Origin: Bacteroidales bacterium
GTDB lineage: Bacteria; Bacteroidota; Bacteroidia; Bacteroidales; WCHB1-69
DNA: 5,433 bases
NCBI GenBank assembly: GCA_028683685.1
Contig: JAQUHH010000171.1
Span: 1 to 5,433, forward strand
Reading direction: 5' to 3'
How positions within the stretch are numbered: the stretch's first letter is position 1; each line of letters opens with the position of its first letter. Below the pieces are notes generated by a model. The model saw only the letters and a program-made list of their open reading frames with translations, did no database searches and was not told the DNA's origin. Positions 1-5,433 of the stretch are shown in pieces. A program made the position numbers and the translations under genes.

Positions 1-494
1 AATCCCGCCAACAGAATATCTGTATTGAATTTTCGATTTGGATTTTCATGGATCAATGCTGCATAAAAATAAAAAAGTCCGAGCAACCAAAAAGTGAGCA
101 TTGGCGAATCGGGCATAATAAACAATCCGGAAACAATGGAAGCATAAAAAGATACATTATATAAAACAACAGCCAAAAATGCTGCTTTTTGATCAGAGAT
201 TTTTTCAACAAATTTAAAAAGCAAAAAAAGATTTAATACAGAAAATAATAATGGACCAATTCTGAAAAAAAACTCTTGCGAAAAGTAGAGATTAAACGTT
301 GTTAGTTGAATGAGCCAGCCCACCATGGGTGCATGATCAAAATGACTCCAATCAGGATACAGAGCAAAAACGCGATAATAGACCTCATCGTTTCCTAAAT
401 TTGTAAAACTTCCAACCAAAAGTCGCAACACAAAATTTAGAAGGCTAATTAAAATGGCCCATTTTATATATTTATTTCCCTTTGACAAGTTCAT
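1..494 (-). CDS. GT39/ArnT-like membrane glycosyltransferase, N-terminal part (runs off left edge)
   Basis: This is a partial gene: 164 codons from the ATG at 494-492 are visible and the frame is still open at the window edge. The protein is a multipass inner-membrane protein. A first hydrophobic helix lies at about residues 12-28. It is followed by an extracytoplasmic loop holding the acidic pair D36-E37 ('NDEVYY') and the segment 'FDHAPMVGWLIQL' (residues 52-64), then more hydrophobic segments and 'MPDSPMLTFW' (127-136). This pattern of a DE pair, an (F)DHxPxVxW segment and a PDxPxxxFW segment is typical of the dolichyl-phosphate-mannose-mannosyltransferase/ArnT superfamily (GT39/GT83, PMT_2). 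Members use polyprenyl-phosphate-linked sugars to glycosylate lipid or protein on the outer face of the inner membrane. Donor and acceptor cannot be inferred. Family members are usually around 450-600 residues, so most of the gene lies outside. It is divergent from the response regulator, so it need not be functionally linked. Confidence 0.85.
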   Translation of the reverse strand, partial: MNLSKGNKYIKWAILISLLNFVLRLLVGSFTNLGNDEVYYRVFALYPDWSHFDHAPMVGWLIQLTTFNLYFSQEFFFRIGPLLFSVLNLFLLFKFVEKISDQKAAFLAVVLYNVSFYASIVSGLFIMPDSPMLTFWLLGLFYFYAALIHENPNRKFNTDILLAG

Positions 495-656
495 CGTTTT
501 TTTCTTTAAATGCGAAAATAATAAAGTTTCTAATGAGATGAGCGTTTATTAATTTTTTTTCACTAAACTTGCTTTCTCATTTGTATCTAAATTAAATATT
601 GTAAATATACACTAGAAACAAATTAATTCTATAGTTTTACTTTATAAATAAGAAAT
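495..656. promoter_or_regulatory. Divergent intergenic region, probable promoters for both flanking genes
   Basis: These 162 bases separate two divergently transcribed genes and should carry both promoters. The region is extremely AT-rich. No strong match to the Bacteroidota promoter (TTTG near -33, TAnnTTTG near -7) is visible. The best plus-strand candidate is TTTG at 580-583, followed after 18 bases by TAAATATA at 602-609, which matches only four of six specified -7 bases. A minus-strand candidate is the complement of 619-622 (TTTG) and of 587-594 (TAATTTAG), with a rather long 24-base spacer. No sigma-54 promoter (GG, 10 bases, GC) was noticed. The function as a promoter region rests on gene arrangement, not on the motifs. 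Confidence 0.35.
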
Positions 657-2018
657 ATGTCAGCCGTTTTCAAAATTTTCATTGTAGAAGATGATCCTTA
701 TTATGCTCGTCTAATTCAGCATCATTTTGGAACATTTGTAGACTGTTACACCGAAATATTTTTGAATGGTACTGAATTGTTGAAAAACTTATATCGTCAA
801 CCCGATATTATTACTTTGGATTACGGACTGCCTGATATAGATGGTGTTGAGCTGTTGAAAAAAATCAAAGAATACAATTCGGAAACTAAAGTGGTGGTCG
901 TTTCGGGTCAAAATGAAATGGCAAACACCGTTAATCTTTTTAAAGCCGGAGCTTTCGATTATGTTTTTAAAACGCCTGAAACAATGAATCATTTATTGTT
1001 TATTGTTGAAAAAATCAAAGAACAATTATGGATAAAAAAAGAAAAGGAAAACATTGAAAAATTGCTGCAAAAAGGGTTTGATTTGGCAAAAGTACATGGC
1101 AAAAGCAAGGAGGTGGAAAAAATTATCTCTTTTATCCAGCAGGCTTGTTTATCAAATCACCCCGTTCTGATTAACGGAGAACAAGGAAGTGGTGTGGGTT
1201 TTATTGCAAAACTTATTCATTATAATTCTGAAAGAGCACACAAATCTTTTGTAGAACATATGTTGGGATATAAAGATCAAACAGATATGGATATTGAGAT
1301 TTTTGGATGCGAAAAAACGAATTTGACAGGCATTCCAGATCGGGAACAAGGAAAACTCAGAAAAGCAAACAAAGGAACGCTCTTTATTGAAGAAATTTCA
1401 AATCTGGATTTAGAAACTCAAGCAAAACTATTAAAGCTAATTCGAGAGAAAAAGTTTATCCGCAGGGGGAGCTCAAAAGAAGAAAAAATAGATGTTCGGA
1501 TTATTGTATCAACCCAATATAATTTATTGCAAAAAGTTGAAAAAGGAGAATTTAATAAGGAACTATACTATGCTCTTATCAGCCTTCCTATTAAGTTATT
1601 GCCCCTTCGTTATCGTATGGAAGATGTAATTCCTTTAGCAGAATATTTTGTAAAAAATTGCTGCGAAGAAATGGAAATTTCACATAAAATACTTAGTAAA
1701 AATGCATGTAAAACATTAATGAACTATCAATACCCTGGAAATATTTCTGAGCTAAAGTCCATCATTAACAGAGCCGTGATTTCTAGTTCTAATAGCGTTA
1801 TTGAATCTAAAAATATAGTTTTGAACGAAATACCAAAAGATGTGTTCTCTTGGGACATGGAATATACTTTAGAACAATATAATGAATTGATAATAAAACA
1901 GTATTTACATAAATACGATAACCATGTTGCAAATGTTTCGAAAATATTGAATATCTCAAAATCTACGATTTATCGTTTATTGAAAAATGAAAGAATAACA
2001 TCAAAGAAAAAAAATTAA
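657..2018 (+). CDS. NtrC-family response regulator with a degenerate (probably ATPase-dead) AAA+ domain
   Basis: The 453-residue length and domain order match NtrC-type regulators. The receiver domain (about 5-120) is intact: acidic pocket E11/D12/D13, phospho-acceptor D55, switch residues S83 and Y102, and K105. A charged helical linker (about 118-146) leads to the sigma-54-activator AAA+ domain (about 147-395), which aligns throughout but lacks key residues. Walker A is GEQGSGVG (174-181), with V180 in place of lysine. The GAFTGA loop reads TNLTGI (221-226). Walker B is LFIEE (242-246). Sensor I has Q287 for N. The arginine fingers of 'FRxDLYYRL' are N300 and A306. The sensor II GNVREL is GNISEL (361-366). 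A Fis-type helix-turn-helix (HTH_8, about 404-443) ends the protein. Family knowledge predicts DNA binding controlled by phosphorylation, but not ATP-driven sigma-54 activation. No histidine kinase is nearby. The ATG at 657 starts directly before the receiver's first strand. It lies 6 bases before the CBS gene and is likely its operon partner. Confidence 0.9.
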   Translation: MSAVFKIFIVEDDPYYARLIQHHFGTFVDCYTEIFLNGTELLKNLYRQPDIITLDYGLPDIDGVELLKKIKEYNSETKVVVVSGQNEMANTVNLFKAGAFDYVFKTPETMNHLLFIVEKIKEQLWIKKEKENIEKLLQKGFDLAKVHGKSKEVEKIISFIQQACLSNHPVLINGEQGSGVGFIAKLIHYNSERAHKSFVEHMLGYKDQTDMDIEIFGCEKTNLTGIPDREQGKLRKANKGTLFIEEISNLDLETQAKLLKLIREKKFIRRGSSKEEKIDVRIIVSTQYNLLQKVEKGEFNKELYYALISLPIKLLPLRYRMEDVIPLAEYFVKNCCEEMEISHKILSKNACKTLMNYQYPGNISELKSIINRAVISSSNSVIESKNIVLNEIPKDVFSWDMEYTLEQYNELIIKQYLHKYDNHVANVSKILNISKSTIYRLLKNERITSKKKN

Positions 2019-2024
2019 AAAAAA

Positions 2025-2687
2025 ATGAAAGCAATTGACATGTCAATATCAGACATCGCCCCTTTAAAGACTTCTGATACAGCGGAGTATGCACTTCGGA
2101 TGATGGAGGAGTTTAAAGTATCGCATTTGCCTATTGTAAACAACGAAGTTTTTTTGGGAGTTGTTTCAGAATCTGATATTTTGAGCGAGGAAGATTTATC
2201 GCAAGCCATTGGTTCGATAAAACTTTCATTAAACAAAGTTGCTGTTTTTGACAATCAACATATTTATGAAGTATTGAAACTCATTTCCGAAACGCCTTTG
2301 TCAATAATCCCCGTTTTAAATGCAAAAAATCACTATTTAGGTTCCATCACGCTCTATGATTTGGTTCTGAGCATGTCTACTCTAACTGCTATTTCAAATC
2401 CCGGTGCAGTTATCATCCTCGAAATGTTTACCCATGACTATTTATTATCGCAAATTGCATCTATTGTAGAGTCCAATGATGCTAAAATCTTGAGTTTATA
2501 CGTACAAACACAGACTGATTCTACAAAAATAAATGTGATCATAAAGATTAATAAAAATGACATTTCTTCCATCCTAAGTACTTTTAATAGATATAATTAT
2601 ATTATTAAAGAATCTTTTTCGGAAAGTGATTACTTCGAGATGTTGAACGATAAATACGATGAGTTTCTATCCTGGCTAAATATATAA
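2025..2687 (+). CDS. CBS-domain pair protein with C-terminal ACT-like domain
   Basis: This soluble 220-residue protein has no signal peptide or membrane segment. Two CBS motifs are visible. The first covers about residues 6-55 with the typical 'HLPIVNN...FLGVVSESDIL' ending (34-53). The second covers about 68-116 with 'IIPVLNAKNHYLGSITLYDLV' (94-114). Such a pair forms a Bateman module, which in other proteins binds adenosine nucleotides (AMP, ATP, SAM) or NAD-type ligands. Residues about 125-198 begin with 'PGAVIILEM' and alternate strands and helices in the manner of an ACT domain, a small-ligand-binding fold; this assignment is less certain. No catalytic domain is attached, so it is probably a sensor or an allosteric partner. 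The gene starts 6 A residues after the response regulator and ends 4 A residues before the Omp85 gene. Its closeness to nadK suggests nucleotide or cofactor sensing, but that is inference. An in-frame ATG at 2040 would remove only five residues. Confidence 0.85.
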   Translation: MKAIDMSISDIAPLKTSDTAEYALRMMEEFKVSHLPIVNNEVFLGVVSESDILSEEDLSQAIGSIKLSLNKVAVFDNQHIYEVLKLISETPLSIIPVLNAKNHYLGSITLYDLVLSMSTLTAISNPGAVIILEMFTHDYLLSQIASIVESNDAKILSLYVQTQTDSTKINVIIKINKNDISSILSTFNRYNYIIKESFSESDYFEMLNDKYDEFLSWLNI

Positions 2688-2691
2688 AAAA

Positions 2692-4110
2692 ATGCCTTTT
2701 ATTCTGCTTTTTCTTGCATTGATAATTGCTCCGTTTATACACGCAATGGAAGAAGTACCCTTTCAAAAAAACGATTCTATTTATATTTCTGAAATTGTGA
2801 TAAAGGGAAATAAACGAACTCAAAATCAAATTATATTACGAGAATTAGAATTTAGTGTGGGAGATTCTTTTATTGTTTCTGATTTAGATATTATTCTAAA
2901 AAAAAGCAGCGAAAATTTAAGAAACACTTCTTTATTTAACTTTATCGACATTGTTCAAGATATCGATACCAGCTCTTTAACGCTCAAAATCCAAGTAAAT
3001 TTAATTGAACGATGGTACATACTCCCTTATTTTGCGATCAAATCGGCCGAAGAAAATATTAATTCTTGGTGGGATCAAAAAAACATAAAACATTTAAGCT
3101 TGGCAATGACCGTTGTCGATAACAACTTTAGAGGAATGAGAGAAGAATTAATTCTAAAAACAAACATCGGATACGATCGGAGTTTGGGTTTAACCTACTC
3201 AATGCCTTATGTAAACAAGAAAAAAACGTTGGGAGTGATGATTGGTGGAGAATATGGTGCTTATAAAGAAATGATTAGGGGAATTGCAGATTATAAATAT
3301 TGTTTTTATCGAAGTTCCGAAAATTTGGTTTTGACAAAATATTCTGCCGCTATTGGCATCTTGTGGAGACCCTTGTTTAGAACTACACAACAGCTAAATT
3401 TAGAGTATCACAATGCCTCTTTTTCGGATGAGGTTTTGGCCTTGAATACAAATTTAATACCGAACTCAAAAATATCGTATTTGCGTATTTATTCTAAATT
3501 AAAAATAGATCATCGAAACAACAAAGCCTATCCAACTGAAGGGTCGTATGCTGATTTTATTATTACACAAACAGGATTGGGGCTTTTGTCGGGAGAAAAA
3601 AGCATGCAAAGTTCATTTCAAACGAACGTTCGTTTTTATCAAGCTCTAAATAAACGACTTTTTTGGGCAAGTGGACTGCATGGTGTGATTGCCAAAAATG
3701 CTGCCAAAACGGAATATTTTGGACAAGAAATTGGAAATTATGACAACGAAATGAGAGCTTTTGAAAATTACCGCATTCCTTTTAAAGAAGCTTTTATCAG
3801 CAAAAATAATTTTAAAATACAAATAATTCCAAAAAAAGTTAAGAAAATACCATTTCTAAAAACGGAAACATTGAGCTTAATTCATTATACCGTTTATTTA
3901 AACGCATTTTTCGATCTTGCCTATGTTAAGCCCGATTGGCAGCGAAATCCTTTGCTTGAAAAAAGAGCTCTAACATCGAACTTTTTATATAGTTCGGGTG
4001 TTGGTTTAGATGTTGTAACCTACTATGACATGGTGTTTCGTTTTGAATGCAGTCGGAATTTTGAATTTAATAATTGGGGATTTTTTGTACATTTAAGGAC
4101 TTCAATTTAA
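2692..4110 (+). CDS. Small Omp85-family outer-membrane protein with a single POTRA domain
   Basis: The protein has 472 residues. Residues 1-18 form a hydrophobic signal peptide, with likely cleavage after 'FIHA'. One POTRA domain spans about 30-107: 'ISEIVIKGNKRTQ' at its first strand, 'LRELEFSVGDSF' in the middle and 'SLFNFIDI' near the end, closing with 'NLIERWYILPYF' (103-114). The remaining roughly 355 residues alternate like a beta-barrel of the bacterial surface antigen (Omp85, PF01103) type, including 'NNFRGMREEL' (144-153) and 'LGLTYSMPYV' (165-174). The segment MRAF (354-357) may be the Omp85 loop-6 (V/I)RG(F/Y) motif with G changed to A. BamA has five POTRAs and about 800 residues and TamA has three, so this is a minimal member and probably not the housekeeping BamA. 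Roles known in the superfamily are outer-membrane protein insertion or protein translocation; this one's substrate is unknown. The signal peptide lacks lysine or arginine in its n-region, but only 4 bases separate the start from the preceding stop. Confidence 0.82.
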   Translation: MPFILLFLALIIAPFIHAMEEVPFQKNDSIYISEIVIKGNKRTQNQIILRELEFSVGDSFIVSDLDIILKKSSENLRNTSLFNFIDIVQDIDTSSLTLKIQVNLIERWYILPYFAIKSAEENINSWWDQKNIKHLSLAMTVVDNNFRGMREELILKTNIGYDRSLGLTYSMPYVNKKKTLGVMIGGEYGAYKEMIRGIADYKYCFYRSSENLVLTKYSAAIGILWRPLFRTTQQLNLEYHNASFSDEVLALNTNLIPNSKISYLRIYSKLKIDHRNNKAYPTEGSYADFIITQTGLGLLSGEKSMQSSFQTNVRFYQALNKRLFWASGLHGVIAKNAAKTEYFGQEIGNYDNEMRAFENYRIPFKEAFISKNNFKIQIIPKKVKKIPFLKTETLSLIHYTVYLNAFFDLAYVKPDWQRNPLLEKRALTSNFLYSSGVGLDVVTYYDMVFRFECSRNFEFNNWGFFVHLRTSI

Positions 4111-4116
4111 AAAAAC

Positions 4117-5010
4117 ATGAAAGAAAAAAAAGTGTTTGCTATTTACGGAAATACCCGAAGAAATCAATCCGTTGATGTTTTTCAAAAAGTAATTGATGCT
4201 CTTGAGAAAAAATCTGAAACAATATATTTTTTCGAACCCTTGTTTAAAATTATTGCAAAGAAAATCAAAATTACATTGCCCGTAAAGCTTTTCAATACAC
4301 ACGAAGATTTATGTGAAAATGTAGATTGTATATTGTCAATTGGCGGCGATGGCACCTTTTTGGGGACTTTGCCTTTTGCTTCGAATAACGATATTCCTGT
4401 TTTAGGAATTAATAATGGACAATTGGGTTTTTTGGCAAATACCCAAATTGAAGATTTGGAAATGGCTTTGCAAAACTTTATTGATGATGATTATGAACTC
4501 GATCAGCGTGCGGTTCTCGAAATAATACGACAAGATCAGGCGTTTATAGATAAACCAATTTATGCCCTAAATGATGTTACAATTCGCAGAAGTGAAAACG
4601 CTTCTATGTTGTCGGTCAAGGTAGATGTAAACGATGAGTTTTTAAATAATTATTGGGCAGATGGAATTATTGTTTCAACGCCTACTGGCTCTACTGCCTA
4701 TTCCTTGAGTTGTGGCGGACCGATTTTAATGCCCAAATCCAATGCTTTTATTATAACGCCTATTGCGTCTCATACACTTACCGTTAGACCTTTGGTTCTT
4801 TCCGATGAGAGTTTTCTTTCGATCAAAGTATCGGGCAGAACTTCTCACTATACGCTAGGTGTCGACTCGAACAGCTATAAAATGGATATTTCCATTCCAT
4901 TAATCGTTAAAAGAGCACCATTTAAAATTAAAATTGTAAAATTAAACGAACACTCTTTTTTAAAAACCATTCGCGAAAAACTCTTTTGGGGACAGGATAA
5001 GAGAAATTAA
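4117..5010 (+). CDS. nadK: NAD kinase (ATP:NAD 2'-phosphotransferase)
   Basis: This cytosolic enzyme phosphorylates NAD to NADP and is the only de novo source of NADP(H) in most bacteria. The 297-residue length is normal for the family. All diagnostic motifs are present and in order: GGDGTFL (76-82) with the catalytic aspartate D78, 'NNGQLGFL' (99-106), 'ALNDVTIRR' (150-158), and the long glycine/threonine-rich motif at 181-203, containing DGIIVSTPTGSTAYS, which binds the nicotinamide dinucleotide and shapes the active site. No key residue is missing. The start ATG lies 6 bases after the Omp85 stop, in an A-rich spacer (AAAAAC), and fits the N-terminal first strand 'KKVFAIYGNT'. It is the housekeeping member of the cluster, and its tight packing with the CBS protein and the Omp85 protein suggests one transcript. 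The identification is secure. Confidence 0.97.
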   Translation: MKEKKVFAIYGNTRRNQSVDVFQKVIDALEKKSETIYFFEPLFKIIAKKIKITLPVKLFNTHEDLCENVDCILSIGGDGTFLGTLPFASNNDIPVLGINNGQLGFLANTQIEDLEMALQNFIDDDYELDQRAVLEIIRQDQAFIDKPIYALNDVTIRRSENASMLSVKVDVNDEFLNNYWADGIIVSTPTGSTAYSLSCGGPILMPKSNAFIITPIASHTLTVRPLVLSDESFLSIKVSGRTSHYTLGVDSNSYKMDISIPLIVKRAPFKIKIVKLNEHSFLKTIREKLFWGQDKRN

Positions 5011-5028
5011 ATTTTGAAAAAAAATCTG

Positions 5029-5433
5029 ATGATGAAGAAACATTTATTTTTGTTCGTGTTTTTAGTGTTGAATATTTCTTTTGCATATCCACAAAAGGCA
5101 CAACTGGAAAATCTTAACACACACATTTCAATATTGACTTCTGATTCTATGCAGGGGAGAAGACCTGGCTTGGATGGCGACAAAATGGCAGCCGAATACA
5201 TTCGTAAAGAGTTTCAAAAGATACGAGTTTCACTTCTAGGAGAAGAAGGTTTCTCTTATTTTGAAGTGGTGACTTCGGTAAAAGCGGGAGCTAAGAATCA
5301 ATTTATGTATATGGAAAAAAATTATGAGTTAGGAGTTGATTACACGCCTATTACATTTTCAAAAAATGATGCTTTGCATGCGAATATTTATTTTGCGGGA
5401 TACGGTTTTGATATTGATACAGACAGTTTAAAA
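5029..5433 (+). CDS. Probable M28-family metallopeptidase, exported, N-terminal part (runs off right edge)
   Basis: The frame is open for 135 codons up to the window edge. Residues 1 to about 19 form a classic signal peptide: start MMKK, hydrophobic core 'HLFLFVFLVLNISFA', and probable cleavage after SFA. The mature start contains 'LTSDSMQGRRPGLDGDKMAAEYI', read here as two parts: LTSDSMQGRRPG followed by LDGDKMAAEYI. This resembles the N-terminal region of secreted M28 aminopeptidases, which carry 'L.s..meGR..Gt.G...aA.Yi...F' before the PA insert and the zinc site. The zinc ligands would lie downstream, so activity cannot be confirmed. 'HANIYFAGYGF' near the end fits the PA-domain-like segment of these enzymes. 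Two adjacent ATGs (5029 and 5032) are possible starts, and an in-frame TTG at 5014 would add only five residues. The gene follows nadK by 18 bases and is probably the fifth gene of the same operon. Confidence 0.75.
   Translation, partial: MMKKHLFLFVFLVLNISFAYPQKAQLENLNTHISILTSDSMQGRRPGLDGDKMAAEYIRKEFQKIRVSLLGEEGFSYFEVVTSVKAGAKNQFMYMEKNYELGVDYTPITFSKNDALHANIYFAGYGFDIDTDSLK

Noticed and set aside
594..608. Short inverted repeat ATATT-GTA-AATAT in the divergent region as an operator
   Set aside because: Arms of five A/T bases in a very AT-rich spacer are expected by chance, and there is no second copy to support it.
632..639. TAGTTTTA as a -7 promoter element for the response regulator
   Set aside because: It resembles TAnnTTTG except for the last base, but no TTG or TTTG lies at a suitable distance upstream, and it would leave a leader of only about ten bases.
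1191..1199. Loss of the Walker A lysine as a sequencing error
   Set aside because: GTG differs from both lysine codons by at least two bases, the frame is intact, and several other catalytic positions in the same domain are also changed.
789..1349. Minus-strand open frames of about 65 codons inside the response-regulator gene
   Set aside because: They are antiparallel shadows of a well-supported gene, match no family and have no plausible promoter or start context.
2605..2829. Minus-strand open frame spanning the CBS/Omp85 junction
   Set aside because: Its sequence is low in complexity and lysine/phenylalanine rich, as expected from the complement of AT-rich coding DNA. Both flanking plus-strand genes are strongly supported.
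5014..5028. TTG at 5014 as the start of the peptidase gene
   Set aside because: It is in frame but would only lengthen the signal-peptide n-region by five residues. The ATG pair at 5029/5032 gives a standard signal peptide.
5007..5201. Minus-strand open frame opposite the start of the peptidase gene
   Set aside because: The plus strand here encodes a clear signal peptide and an M28-like N-terminal motif, so the minus-strand frame is a shadow.

Overview
The window is AT-rich DNA, probably from a member of the Bacteroidota (Bacteroidetes). The evidence is low GC, A-rich stretches rather than Shine-Dalgarno sequences before the start codons, and the character of the proteins: an Omp85 barrel with a POTRA ending of the 'ERWYxxPYF' type, and a CBS-CBS-ACT protein close to NAD kinase. 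The species cannot be named from the sequence alone.

Layout. On the minus strand, from the left edge to 494, lies the N-terminal part of a multipass membrane glycosyltransferase of the GT39/ArnT type. A 162-base AT-rich divergent intergenic region (495-656) follows. Five genes then run on the plus strand with almost no gaps and look like one operon: (1) 657-2018, an NtrC-type response regulator; (2) 2025-2687, a protein with two CBS domains and an ACT-like tail; (3) 2692-4110, a small Omp85-family outer-membrane protein with one POTRA domain; (4) 4117-5010, NAD kinase (nadK); (5) 5029 to the right edge, the secreted N-terminus of a probable M28-family metallopeptidase. The first three junctions are 6, 4 and 6 bases long and almost pure A; the fourth is 18 bases. 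No tRNA, rRNA, CRISPR array, insertion sequence or convincing terminator was seen.

The most notable feature is the response regulator. Its receiver domain and C-terminal Fis-type helix-turn-helix look intact. Its central AAA+ (sigma-54 activator) domain keeps the fold-defining sequence but has lost almost every residue needed for ATP hydrolysis and sigma-54 contact: the Walker A lysine, the GAFTGA loop, the sensor I asparagine, both arginine-finger candidates and the sensor II arginine. The reading frame is open from end to end, so this looks like a maintained pseudo-ATPase regulator rather than a decayed gene.

How the genes may work together is inference. A phosphorylation-controlled DNA-binding protein is co-encoded with a possible adenylate or nucleotide sensor (CBS/ACT), the enzyme that makes NADP, and exported or outer-membrane proteins. 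The operon could couple cofactor status to envelope biogenesis, but the sequence shows only the linkage, not the coupling.
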